From: Geothrix sp. SG200 | Lineage (GTDB): Bacteria > Acidobacteriota > Holophagae > Holophagales > Holophagaceae | Length of the DNA stretch: 64,000 nucleotides | Direction: 5' to 3' | Assembly (NCBI RefSeq): GCF_022808935.1 | Contig: NZ_JAKZFR010000002.1 | Location: 310,001 to 374,000 of the forward strand | In this document: piece after piece, positions 16,849 through 25,449 of the stretch | Position numbering within the stretch: the stretch's first letter is position 1 | Layout of the letters: every line of letters begins with the position of its first letter | Notes under the pieces: model-generated | Seen by the model: the letters and a program-made list of their open reading frames with translations, nothing else | Databases searched by the model: none | What the model was told of the DNA's origin: nothing | Program-made: the position numbers and the translations under genes

Positions 16849-17588
16849 AGCGCCTCAAGGCCGTCCTCGTGGACGACGAGCCGCTCATCTGCGGGGAGCT
16901 CAAGTGCCTGCTCGAGGAGCAGAGCTGGGCCTGGGTGGTGGGCGTGTACCACGACGGCCCCTCGGCCCTGGCCTTCCTCGAGGCGGAGGGCGCCGACCTG
17001 GTCTTCCTGGACGTGGACATGCCGGGCATGGATGGACTGGAGGTCGCGCGGCGCCTGCTGTCCCTGCCGAAGCCTCCGCGGGTGGTCTTCGTGACCGCCC
17101 ACGCCTCCTTCGCCCTGGAGGCCTTCTCGGTGAAGGCCGTGGACTACCTGCTCAAGCCCTTCGACGCCAGCGACCTCCGGCGCGTGGCGGAGCGGGTGCT
17201 CCCTCCATCGGCCCCGGCCCCGCAGCCGGACCGCGAGGCCTGGGTCCGCACCCTCCTCGTGGAGCACGGAGCGAGCCTAGAGGTGGTTCCGGTAACCAGC
17301 ATCCGCCTGGTGCAGGCACGGGAGCGGGAAGTGCTCGTCGAGACGCTCGACGGCCGCCAGTGGCCGATCCGCGCCAGCCTCCGGGACCTGGAGGAGCAGC
17401 TGGATCCGCAGGTGTTCCTGCGGTGCCACCGCAACTTCATCGTGAACCTCGACCAGGTCCAGCAGCTCACGCCCTGGCTCAACCACGGCTACCTGCTGAA
17501 GCTCCGGGCCCCCCGGGACCAGAAGGCCGCCGAGGTGCCGGTGGGCCGGGCCTACGCCGACCGGATCCGGTCCCATTTCCACCTTTGA
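16845..17588 (+). CDS. lytR: LytTR-family response regulator
   Basis: This 247-residue regulator has a receiver domain (acidic pocket VDDEP, phospho-acceptor Asp56 in FLDVDMP, Lys in YLLKPF) and a C-terminal LytTR DNA-binding domain (LRCHRNFIVNLDQVQQL). It overlaps the kinase gene in an ATGA arrangement, so the two are a cognate pair. Predicted targets are lrgAB and the carrier gene downstream, where a 21-bp-spaced direct repeat is present. Confidence 0.93.
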   Translation: MKRLKAVLVDDEPLICGELKCLLEEQSWAWVVGVYHDGPSALAFLEAEGADLVFLDVDMPGMDGLEVARRLLSLPKPPRVVFVTAHASFALEAFSVKAVDYLLKPFDASDLRRVAERVLPPSAPAPQPDREAWVRTLLVEHGASLEVVPVTSIRLVQAREREVLVETLDGRQWPIRASLRDLEEQLDPQVFLRCHRNFIVNLDQVQQLTPWLNHGYLLKLRAPRDQKAAEVPVGRAYADRIRSHFHL

Positions 17589-17597
17589 GGTTTCCGT

Positions 17598-17630
17598 AGG
17601 GCCGCTCGTGGGCGCCTGAGGGCCGTTCGT
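17598..17630 (+). promoter_or_regulatory. Candidate LytTR operator, direct repeats 21 bp apart
   Basis: AGGGCCGCTCGT (17598-17609) and AGGGCCGTTCGT (17619-17630) match at 11 of 12 bases and are offset by exactly 21 bp, two helical turns. LytTR regulators bind two imperfect direct repeats with about this spacing. The site lies 90-122 bases upstream of the carrier gene and directly after lytR. Confidence 0.6.
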
Positions 17631-17719
17631 CGCCCGGGGGATGTTCTTGACCCCCTGGTCGCGATCTGATGCCTTTGGCGGGCCGAGGGCCCGATCGCGC
17701 ACCGACGAGGAGGATGGAC

Positions 17720-19123
17720 ATGGGTCCGAGGAAAATCGCATCGCTGGTGGCCGCGTCCGCGCTGCTCGCCGCCATCCTGTGGCTGACGCCCGCAGTCAAA
17801 GGGCTCAGTCCCCAGGGCAAGGCCTCCATCGCCGTGGCGGTCTTCGCCATCGTGGTGTGGGTCACGGAGGCCCTGGAGGACGCCCTCAGCGGCCTGGTGA
17901 TCGTATTCCTTCTGGCCGTGCTGAAGGCGGTCCCCCTGGCTGCGGCGTTCGGCGGGTATTCCAACACCGCCCTCTGGCTCATCGTGATCGGCTTCATCAT
18001 GGCCGGAGCCATGGAGAAGTCCGGCTTCTCCAAGCGGGTGGCCCTTTGGCTCGTGGCCCGGGCGGGAGGCAGCATCATCCGCATCTACTGGGCCGTGGCC
18101 CTGGTGATGGCGGTCATGACCTTCCTGGTCCCCTCCATCACGGCCCGCACCCTGCTGATGCTTCCGATCATCCTCGGCATCGGCCAGGCGGTGAAGGCCG
18201 AGCCCGGGAAGAGCAACACCATGAAGGCCCTGATGTTCATCGTGGCCATGAGCGGCACGATGATGAGTCTGGGCGTGCTCACGGCCCACGTGGGCAACCC
18301 CATCACGGCGGGCCTCATCGAGGCGGCCACGAAGCGCGCCGTCTCCTGGTCCTATTGGCTGAAGGTGGGCGGCATGCCGGCCTTCCTGCTGGCGTTCCTC
18401 AGCGTGTTCGTGATCCGCTGGATGTGGCCCCCCGAAGCCGAAGCCGCCAGCGGCGGCGCCGACTACATCCAGAAGGAGCTCGAGGCCCTCGGTCCCTTCT
18501 CGGCTGCGGAGAAGTACACCCTGGCGGTCTTCCTCCTGACGCTCCTCCTCTGGGCCACGGACGCCTTCCACAAGGTGAACGTCGTCCTCGTGGGGGCGGC
18601 CTCCGTCATCGCCCTGCTCTGGCCGGGCAAGGGCATCATGAAGTGGAAGGAAGCCCAGACCCGCGTGCCCTGGAACGTGTACGTCCTCTACGGGGCGGGC
18701 CTCTCCCTGGGCACGGCCCTGGCGTCCTCCGGCGCGGCCAAGTGGATGGCGGGCGTCTTCCTGGGGCCCATCGCGGGGATGTCCCATGTCCTGCAGGTGA
18801 TCATCCTCATCTGGGTCGTGACGGCCCTCCAGATCTTCTTCACGGGAGGCGGCCCGAAGACCACGGCCCTCACGCCCATCGTCATCGCCCACGCTCTGGC
18901 CATCGGCGTGGATCCCATGGCCTTCGCCCTCGTTCTCGGCATGAACATGCAGCACCAGTACCTGCTGCCGGTCACCAACATGCCCAACGCGGTCGCCATG
19001 GGCAGCGGCCATGTCACCTCCCGGGAGATGATCCGCACGGGCGCCGTCATGAGCGTGCTGGCCGCCGCCTTCATGTCCCTGGTCGCCCTGACCTACTGGT
19101 ACTGGCTCGGCCTGACGCGGTGA
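17720..19123 (+). CDS. DASS-family carboxylate:Na+ symporter (SLC13/CitT-like)
   Basis: This 467-residue carrier has about 12 spans and the DASS inverted-repeat architecture: AGAMEKSGFSKRVALWL, TAHVGNPITAGLI as the first ion-site loop, FFTGGGPKTTALTP, and a late LLPVTNMPNAVAMGSG as the second. I choose the ATG at 17720 because GAGGAGG lies six bases before it; an in-frame ATG at 17714 is too close to that site. It lies between a LytTR pair and glcDF, so 2-hydroxy- or dicarboxylate uptake (lactate, glycolate, malate or succinate) is likely. Confidence 0.85.
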   Translation: MGPRKIASLVAASALLAAILWLTPAVKGLSPQGKASIAVAVFAIVVWVTEALEDALSGLVIVFLLAVLKAVPLAAAFGGYSNTALWLIVIGFIMAGAMEKSGFSKRVALWLVARAGGSIIRIYWAVALVMAVMTFLVPSITARTLLMLPIILGIGQAVKAEPGKSNTMKALMFIVAMSGTMMSLGVLTAHVGNPITAGLIEAATKRAVSWSYWLKVGGMPAFLLAFLSVFVIRWMWPPEAEAASGGADYIQKELEALGPFSAAEKYTLAVFLLTLLLWATDAFHKVNVVLVGAASVIALLWPGKGIMKWKEAQTRVPWNVYVLYGAGLSLGTALASSGAAKWMAGVFLGPIAGMSHVLQVIILIWVVTALQIFFTGGGPKTTALTPIVIAHALAIGVDPMAFALVLGMNMQHQYLLPVTNMPNAVAMGSGHVTSREMIRTGAVMSVLAAAFMSLVALTYWYWLGLTR

Positions 19124-19127
19124 TCCC

Positions 19128-20531
19128 ATGACGACCTTCACCGCATTCGAACCGGAGGTGCTGGACGGGTTCCGCGACGCCGTCGGCCGCGAGCACGTCA
19201 TCGAGTCGCCCCTGGAAGTCTTCGGGTACTCCTACGACGCCTCCTTCCTGGCCCTGGACCGGAACACGATGCCCCAGGCCGTGGTGCGCCCCCGGACCAC
19301 CGCGGAGATCAGCCGGGTCATGGCCCTCGCCCACGAGCGGCGCATCCCCGTCACGCCACGGGGGGCCGCCAGCGGCCGGACCGGCGGATCTGTGCCGCTG
19401 CAAGGGGGGATCGTCCTCGCCCTGGACCGCATGACCTCCATCCTGGAGCTGGACACCGCCAACATGATGGTGAGCGCCGAGCCCGGCGTGCGCACCGTGG
19501 ACCTCCACGACCACTGCGCCCGCCACGGGTTGTTCTTCCCCCCGGACCCCGGCAGCTGGAAGTTCTCCACGCTGGGGGGCAACGTCGCCGAGAACGCCGG
19601 GGGCATGCGCGCCGTGAAGTACGGCGTGACCCGGGACTACGTGATGGGCCTGGAGGTGGTCCTGGCGGACGGCGCGATCCTCGAGACCGGGGGCAAGGCC
19701 GTGAAGAACGTCACCGGCTACGACCTCACGGGCCTGTTCGTGGGCTCGGAAGGGACCCTGGGCATCGTCTCCCGGGCACTCTTCAGGCTCCGTCCCCTGC
19801 CGAAGGCCCGGGGCGTCCTCCGCGTGGTCTTCCGGACCATGGACGAGGCTTGCGCCGCCGTGCAGGAGATGCTGCTGGACGGGGTCACCCCCTCGGCGGC
19901 CGAGATCATGGACGCCACCTGCCTGGAAGCCGTGGCCCGGGCCCGGAACACCCAGATGGAGGAGGGCGCCGGCGCCTGCCTCATCCTGGAGATCGACGGG
20001 GACGGCGCCGAGGCCCTGGAAGCCCAGTCCAGGCGGATCGAGGCCATCACCGACCGGGCCGGTCGCATCGCCTTCCGTTCGGCGGCCTCGAAGGAGGAGA
20101 CCGAGGCGATCTGGGCCGAGCGCCGGGGCCTCAGCTCCGCCGTGGCGGCCATGGCCCCGAACCGGCTTGGCGAGGACATCTCGGTGCCCCGCAGCGCCTT
20201 CCCCGAAGTCGTGCGACGCATCAACGCCATCGCGGCCTCCAGCGGGCTCCGCATCCCCGTGTTCGGACACGCCGGGGACGGCAACCTCCATCCCTCCGTG
20301 CTCTGCAACCTGGCGGACCCCGACCAGGCGGCCCGGGCCCACCAGGCGGTGGACGGCATCTTCCAGGCCGCCCTGGACCTGGGGGGAACCCTCTCCGGCG
20401 AGCACGGCATCGGCATCACCAAGCGGCCCTACTTCCCGGATGCCGTGGGACCCGTGAGCCTGGAGACGCACCGGGCCGTCAAGCGGGCCCTGGATCCTCT
20501 GGGCCTCCTCAATCCGGGGAAGATATGGTGA
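19128..20531 (+). CDS. glcD: FAD-linked 2-hydroxyacid oxidase subunit GlcD
   Basis: This 467-residue flavoprotein has an FAD_binding_4 domain (TPRGAASGRTGGSVP, PPDPGSWKFSTLGGNVAENAGG, GYDLTGLFVGSEGTLGIV) and the GlcD/LldD C-terminal domain (FGHAGDGNLHPSV, GEHGIGITKRPYF, LLNPGKIW). It oxidises glycolate or D-lactate and passes electrons to the GlcF Fe-S subunit. It starts four bases after the carrier gene, and glcF overlaps its end. No separate GlcE subunit is present, so a two-subunit lactate- or glycolate-type enzyme is likely. Confidence 0.9.
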   Translation: MTTFTAFEPEVLDGFRDAVGREHVIESPLEVFGYSYDASFLALDRNTMPQAVVRPRTTAEISRVMALAHERRIPVTPRGAASGRTGGSVPLQGGIVLALDRMTSILELDTANMMVSAEPGVRTVDLHDHCARHGLFFPPDPGSWKFSTLGGNVAENAGGMRAVKYGVTRDYVMGLEVVLADGAILETGGKAVKNVTGYDLTGLFVGSEGTLGIVSRALFRLRPLPKARGVLRVVFRTMDEACAAVQEMLLDGVTPSAAEIMDATCLEAVARARNTQMEEGAGACLILEIDGDGAEALEAQSRRIEAITDRAGRIAFRSAASKEETEAIWAERRGLSSAVAAMAPNRLGEDISVPRSAFPEVVRRINAIAASSGLRIPVFGHAGDGNLHPSVLCNLADPDQAARAHQAVDGIFQAALDLGGTLSGEHGIGITKRPYFPDAVGPVSLETHRAVKRALDPLGLLNPGKIW

Positions 20532-21760
20532 CCGCCGCGACGAAGGCCGGCCCGGGGCCCTTCGCGGCCGCCCGGGGGAAGGTGCTGGGCTGCGACCGCT
20601 GCGGCACCTGCCTGCCCGTCTGCCCGCTGTTCCAGGTCCAGGATGTGGAGCGGGCCAGCGCCCGGGGCAAGAACGCCCTCGTGAGGGGGCTGGCCGAGGG
20701 CCTCATCCCGCCCGACCGGGAAGCCCAGGAGGCCCTGGAGTTCTGCCTCCTGTGCCGGGCCTGCACGGACGCCTGCCCTGGCAAGGTCCCCACGGACGAG
20801 GCCATGCTGCAGGTCCGCCAGGCCCTCGCCGACACGCTGGGCAGCACCCCGCTCCGCAGCCGCTGGATCGGCCGGGTGCTCCGCCGCAGGAGGATGGTCG
20901 GTCTGGGGGCCGCCACCCTGGCCGGGCTGCGGGCCGTGGGGCTCCACCGCCTGCTGCCGTCCCAGCTGGTGCCCCGGGAGACCTCCCGGCAGGCCTACCT
21001 CGAGAAGTACGCGGGTCCCGCCCTGCTGGGCGCCCCGGATCCGAGGCCGGAACCCGCCCTCCATCCCGGCGCCAAGGTCGCCTACTTCCAGGGCTGCGGC
21101 ATGAAGCTGCTCTTCCCGGATGCCTCCCGAAGCACACAGCGGATCCTCGCCCAGCTCTCGCCCTTCCAGCGGCCGGACCATCCCTGCTGCGGCCTGCCCC
21201 ACCTCGCCCACGGCCAGCGCGAAGCCTTCCTCGAGCTGGCGCAGGAGAACATCAAGGCCTTCGAGGCCGCGGACCTGGTGGTGACCGACTGCGCCAGCTG
21301 CAGCGGGACCCTCAAGCACCTGGCGCCGTGGTTCGCGGACGATCCCGTCTGGGCGGACCGGGCCGCGCGGTTCTCCGCCAAGGTCATGGACCTGACGGAG
21401 TACCTCGCCGCAGCCGGCTACCGTCCCCAGGCGCTTCCCGGAGCCACCTTCACCTACCACGATCCCTGCCACCTGGCCCGGGGCCAGGGGATCCGCCGCC
21501 AGCCCCGGCAGCTCCTGGAGCAGGCCGGAAAGCTGATCGAGCTGAAGGAGAAGGAGCGCTGCTGTGGCGGCTCCGGCAGCTTCCACCTGGAGCACCCCCA
21601 GGCGGCCGAGGCCATCCTCCGGCGCAAGCAGGAGGACATCCAGGGAACCGGAGCGCAGGTCGTCGTCACCGCCTGCCCCGGCTGCCTGATCCAGCTGACC
21701 CGCGCCGCCGAGCAGAGCGGCGGGGCCTTCCAGGCCCTGCACATCAGCCAGGTCATCTGA
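20525..21760 (+). CDS. glcF: Fe-S subunit of glycolate/D-lactate oxidase, GlcF type
   Basis: This 411-residue protein has two N-terminal [4Fe-4S] motifs (CDRCGTCLPVCP and CLLCRACTDACP) and two C-terminal CCG-type cysteine domains (FQGCGMKL..HPCCGLP and HDPCHLARG..RCCGGSG, then ACPGCLIQL). This is the GlcF/LutA/HdrD-type electron carrier. ATG 20525 overlaps glcD by seven bases. Electrons probably go to quinone. Confidence 0.9.
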   Translation: MVTAATKAGPGPFAAARGKVLGCDRCGTCLPVCPLFQVQDVERASARGKNALVRGLAEGLIPPDREAQEALEFCLLCRACTDACPGKVPTDEAMLQVRQALADTLGSTPLRSRWIGRVLRRRRMVGLGAATLAGLRAVGLHRLLPSQLVPRETSRQAYLEKYAGPALLGAPDPRPEPALHPGAKVAYFQGCGMKLLFPDASRSTQRILAQLSPFQRPDHPCCGLPHLAHGQREAFLELAQENIKAFEAADLVVTDCASCSGTLKHLAPWFADDPVWADRAARFSAKVMDLTEYLAAAGYRPQALPGATFTYHDPCHLARGQGIRRQPRQLLEQAGKLIELKEKERCCGGSGSFHLEHPQAAEAILRRKQEDIQGTGAQVVVTACPGCLIQLTRAAEQSGGAFQALHISQVI

Positions 21761-21791
21761 GGCTGGCTTTCGGACCGCACCAAGATCGCAA

Positions 21792-21834
21792 GGTCCTTCC
21801 TCCTCCCAATGTCATCCGGAAGGAGGAAGGAACC
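21792..21834. terminator. Bidirectional hairpin between glcF and the S9D peptidase
   Basis: A roughly 15-bp stem with two small bulges pairs 21792-21806 with 21818-21834 in the 85-bp gap between convergent genes. No U tract is present on either strand. Confidence 0.65.
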
Positions 21835-21845
21835 CCGGGCAAGGC

Positions 21846-24347
21846 TCAGGGTTGAGGCTTCCCTGCCGTCTTCACGTAGGTGTCGAACCAGCGGACCATC
21901 TCGTAGAGGAGCTGCTCGTTCGATTCCCGGGCGGTGTACCAGTGGGGCTCGAAGGGGAGCATGACCAGGCGCGTGGTGCCGCCATTGCCCCGGATGGCCT
22001 CGTAGAGCTTGGTGGCCTGGAGGGGCGTGGTCCCCGGGTTGGCATCGTCGGCGCCATGCATGATGAGCAGGGGGGTCTTCAGCTTGTCCGCGGAGAAGAA
22101 GGTCGAGACCTTGCGGTACACCTCGGGGGCTTCCCACACGGAGCGGCGCTCATTCTGGAATCCGAAGGGCGTCAGGGTCTTGTTATAGGAACCGCTGGTG
22201 GCCACGCCCGCCTTGAACAGATCGGAGTGGGCCACCAGGTTCGCGGTCATCAGGGCCCCGTGGCTGTGGCCGGTGACGCCGATGCGGTCGCGGTCCACCA
22301 CGCCCAGCTCCACGGCCTTGTCCACCGCCGCCTTGGCGTTGGCGACGAGCTGCTCCAGGTAAGTGTCATAGGCCTTGGTGGGATCGCCCACGATCGGGAA
22401 GGAGGCGTTGTCGATGATGGCGTAGCCCGCCAGCAGCAGCAGCCGGTAGTTCCGGAGCCGCGTGAAGGTGTACTGGGAGCCGCTCACCTGTCCCGCCTTG
22501 GAGGGATCCGCGTAGTCCAGGGGGTAGGCGTAGAGGATGGCCGGCACCCGGGTGCCCTCCTGGTAGCCCGGCGGGGTGTAGAGCGTGAAGGACAGGTCCA
22601 CTCCGTCCGCGCGCTTGTACTTGACCAGCCGCTTCTTGATCCTCCGGATCTCAGGCGTCGGGTCGGGGATGTGCGTCACGGCGCTCCGGGTGGACGTGTA
22701 GGCCGCCTCGCCAGCCTCGGCCTTCACACCCTTGCCCAGGCTGCGGAGGTAGGCATTGGGCGGATCCAGGAGCGACTGGTGCCAGGTGAGGAACCGCTTC
22801 GAGTCCTTGCCCGTGAAGCCCACGAACTGCTCGAATTCCACCTTGCCGGAGCGGAACAGCCGATCCGACTTGAGGGTGCGCAGGTCCAGGCGGTCCAGGA
22901 AGGGGCGGTCCCCGTCCGGCGACGCGCCGCCGCCCCGCAGGAAGATCGCGTCGCCCTCCTGCCGGAGCACCCTGGTGCCGTCCGGCCGGATGCTCATGAC
23001 CGGCGAACCCGGATCGGCGTACTGCTCCTCCGTGGACATGTCCCAGAGCTTCCGGGGCGCCTGCTTCGGATCGTCCGGATTCACGATGAAGGTCCGCTGC
23101 CAGTGGCGGTTGTGGTCGTATTCATACCTCAGGGCCACGCCGGGCCTCGCGGCCCACTGCAGGCCCTGGTACCGCTGCTCCGTGCGGAAGAGCTCGACCG
23201 GCGCCCCGGTGAAGGGCGCCTTCAGGGCCATGACCTTGTCCCGGTGGGGCACCTTCACCTTCCAGTCGCCGCCATCGAGGGCCTCCACCCAGAGCAGCGT
23301 CGCCGGTTCCGTGGGCCGCCAGGAGAACTGCCGAGGGCCGAGGGGCTCGCCATGGATGGGCACGCGGTCGGCCAGCGGCAGGGAGGCGATGGGCTGCTTC
23401 GCGACGGCCCCGGGGACCGCGATGTCCCACACCGTGACCTCCTTGGGGAAGCGGTCGAAGGTGGTCACGTAGGAGTAGGGCTTCCGCAGCGCGGTCACCA
23501 GGAGGTGTCGCCCGTCGGGCGCCGAGCGCACCTGCAGGTAGCGGTCAGGGGTCCCGATCGGGGTCGCGGCACCCGTCTCCGCGTTCACCAGCAGCAGCTG
23601 GGCCGTGGCGTAGTAGTCGAACAGGTCCTCATCATGGGGGCTGCCCAGGGTGTCCCGGGTCTCGTAGGTGCTGCTCTGCCCCTTTCCGCCCATGGACTCC
23701 TGGATGCTCGGGCCAGGCGGCACGGCCGGCGCCACGGGCGCCTTGCCCAGGTCTGCCGGAACCGCCTTCACCACCAAGGTCTTCTGGTCGGGCATCCACT
23801 GGACGTCGCCGCCGAGCATCTGGTTGACCCAGACCCCGGGAATCTGGTGCACGGCGCCCGTGGTGCCGTCCCCCACCCACAGCTCCACGGAATGGTCGGT
23901 CACCCGGGAAAAGGCGAACGCCGTTCCGGTCGCGTTCCACTGAGGGGCCTGCACAATGCCGCCCGCCGGCAGCTGCACCCTGGTGGTCGCGCCATCCGGG
24001 ATGCGGACCAACTCGAAGCTGCGGACCGCCGGCGGAATGCCGTAGCCCCCGGGCGTGTCGTGCTTGCTGTGGTTTCCAGGTTCAACGCGGACGCCCCCAA
24101 GGCGCAGGTAGGGGGTGGCCACGCGGGAAATGGAGGGATAGTCCTCCCAGGACACCAGCAGCATCCGGTCGAGGGAGGGGCTGATGCTGGGGGAGGCCGG
24201 CGAAGGGGCCCGCATGGCCTCCAGGATTGCCTTCGGGGGCTGGCTGTAGCCGGTCGCCGGCTTGGCCTGGGCCCAGACCAGGGCCGGCGTGAGGCTCAAG
24301 AGGCCCAGCCACGCGGCCGAACGCTGGAATGCATGGTTCCTGGACAA
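21846..24347 (-). CDS. S9 peptidase, glutamyl endopeptidase-like (S9D)
   Basis: This 833-residue exported peptidase has a signal peptide (LGLLSLTPALVWAQA), a long beta-propeller and a C-terminal hydrolase domain. The triad is Ser695 in GHSHGALM, Asp767 in HGADDANPG and His802 in PFEPHW. The block GSYNKTLTPFGFQNERR is characteristic of the S9D family that includes the plant chloroplast glutamyl peptidase. I place the start at TTG 24347: GGAGG lies five bases upstream and the signal peptide follows directly, whereas the longer in-frame extension has no signal or ribosome site. It is likely periplasmic; preference for cleavage after Glu is inferred from family. Confidence 0.85.
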   Translation of the reverse strand: MSRNHAFQRSAAWLGLLSLTPALVWAQAKPATGYSQPPKAILEAMRAPSPASPSISPSLDRMLLVSWEDYPSISRVATPYLRLGGVRVEPGNHSKHDTPGGYGIPPAVRSFELVRIPDGATTRVQLPAGGIVQAPQWNATGTAFAFSRVTDHSVELWVGDGTTGAVHQIPGVWVNQMLGGDVQWMPDQKTLVVKAVPADLGKAPVAPAVPPGPSIQESMGGKGQSSTYETRDTLGSPHDEDLFDYYATAQLLLVNAETGAATPIGTPDRYLQVRSAPDGRHLLVTALRKPYSYVTTFDRFPKEVTVWDIAVPGAVAKQPIASLPLADRVPIHGEPLGPRQFSWRPTEPATLLWVEALDGGDWKVKVPHRDKVMALKAPFTGAPVELFRTEQRYQGLQWAARPGVALRYEYDHNRHWQRTFIVNPDDPKQAPRKLWDMSTEEQYADPGSPVMSIRPDGTRVLRQEGDAIFLRGGGASPDGDRPFLDRLDLRTLKSDRLFRSGKVEFEQFVGFTGKDSKRFLTWHQSLLDPPNAYLRSLGKGVKAEAGEAAYTSTRSAVTHIPDPTPEIRRIKKRLVKYKRADGVDLSFTLYTPPGYQEGTRVPAILYAYPLDYADPSKAGQVSGSQYTFTRLRNYRLLLLAGYAIIDNASFPIVGDPTKAYDTYLEQLVANAKAAVDKAVELGVVDRDRIGVTGHSHGALMTANLVAHSDLFKAGVATSGSYNKTLTPFGFQNERRSVWEAPEVYRKVSTFFSADKLKTPLLIMHGADDANPGTTPLQATKLYEAIRGNGGTTRLVMLPFEPHWYTARESNEQLLYEMVRWFDTYVKTAGKPQP

Positions 24348-24550
24348 AGGCTTCCTCCATGAAAAGGGATCAGAGGCGATCGACCGGTCACAAGACCGCG
24401 CTGTCATCCTGGGTGGAACCCTATACATACCAGCCCATCTCCGCCTGGATGGGGGCGAATTCCACAGGAGGATCGGATCAAGCCTCCAGGAGCGCGCCCG
24501 GCCCCGCACCGGGGAGGCCTCCGAAGGGCTTTTCGGGCACCATGCACTCC

Positions 24551-25222
24551 ATGTGCGGCCGCTACACCTTCACCTTCACCGCCGAGTCCCTGGCCGAGGC
24601 ATTCGGTCTGGTCCCGCCCGGCTTCACGATCCGGGAGGGCTACAATCTCGCTCCAGGCCGGTACATCGTCATCGTGCGCCCGGAACGGGACCAGCGCGTG
24701 GCGGACGTGGCCTTCTGGGGCCTCATTCCCGGCTGGGTGAAGGATCCCAACGCCTTCGCCAAGCCCATCAACGCCCGGGCCGAGACACTGGAGGAGAAGC
24801 CATCGTTTCGGGGCGCCTTCCGGCGCAAGCGGTGCCTGATCCCCGCCTCGGGGTTCTACGAGTGGAAGGCGGAGGGCCGAGCCAAGCAGCCCTTCTACAT
24901 CCACCCCACGAACCCCGGAGAGCCGTTCGCCTTTGCGGGCCTGATGGAGGACTGGTACGGCCCGAGCGGCGAGCTGATGATCAGCACCTGCATCATCACC
25001 ACCGAGGCCAACGCCCTGATGGCGGCCATCCACGCCCGGATGCCCGTCATCCTCCCCCCCGAGGCCTGGTCCCTCTGGCTGGATCCCGCGGCCCAGACAA
25101 GCGAGCTGCGCCCCCTGCTGGCGCCCTTCCCCGCCGACCAGATGGCCGCCCACCCCGTGGGATCGGACGTCGGCGATGTGCGGAACGATAGACCCGAGCT
25201 GATCGTTCCAATTCGGACCTGA
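24551..25222 (+). CDS. yedK: SRAP-domain abasic-site protection protein (YedK/HMCES)
   Basis: This 223-residue SRAP protein forms a covalent thiazolidine link through its N-terminal Cys to abasic sites in single-stranded DNA. The start is fixed by function: in MCGRYTF the Cys must follow the removed Met, so I use the ATG at 24551, not the in-frame ATG at 24542. Other active residues are visible: Asn in PINARAET, Glu in SGFYEWK and His in IHARMPVIL. It stands alone, divergent from the S9D gene across about 200 bp in which I see no clear regulatory motif. Confidence 0.92.
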   Translation: MCGRYTFTFTAESLAEAFGLVPPGFTIREGYNLAPGRYIVIVRPERDQRVADVAFWGLIPGWVKDPNAFAKPINARAETLEEKPSFRGAFRRKRCLIPASGFYEWKAEGRAKQPFYIHPTNPGEPFAFAGLMEDWYGPSGELMISTCIITTEANALMAAIHARMPVILPPEAWSLWLDPAAQTSELRPLLAPFPADQMAAHPVGSDVGDVRNDRPELIVPIRT

Positions 25223-25312
25223 CCCGGTGGCCAAGCAGAGCGGCCTCCGAAGGGACGACAGAAAGCGGCTGCCCCGCATGCAGGCTGTACGCAGGCTGAA
25301 GCCGAAGACATG

Positions 25313-25339
25313 AAAAAGGCCCACCGGTTCGGGTGAGCC
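25313..25339 (-). terminator. Intrinsic terminator of the tRNA-Arg gene
   Basis: On the minus strand GGCTCACC and GGTGGGCC pair (8 bp, one G-T) around a six-base loop and are followed by five T residues. It begins 16 bases after the tRNA CCA end. Confidence 0.88.
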
Positions 25340-25355
25340 TAAGTGCTGAAATAAG

Positions 25356-25432
25356 TGGTGGTCCCGGAGCGACTCGAACGCCCGACCCTCAGATTCGTAG
25401 TCTGATGCTCTATCCAGCTGAGCTACGGGACC
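25356..25432 (-). tRNA. tRNA-Arg (anticodon ACG)
   Basis: The cloverleaf is complete: acceptor stem GGTCCCG/CGGGACC, D arm GCTCAGCTGGATAGAGC, anticodon stem TCAGA/TCTGA with loop CTACGAA (anticodon ACG), T loop TTCGAGT with one G-T pair in the stem, discriminator A and an encoded CCA end. ACG, with A34 changed to inosine, reads CGU, CGC and CGA. Confidence 0.96.
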
Positions 25433-25449
25433 GCACTGAAAGAATGATT

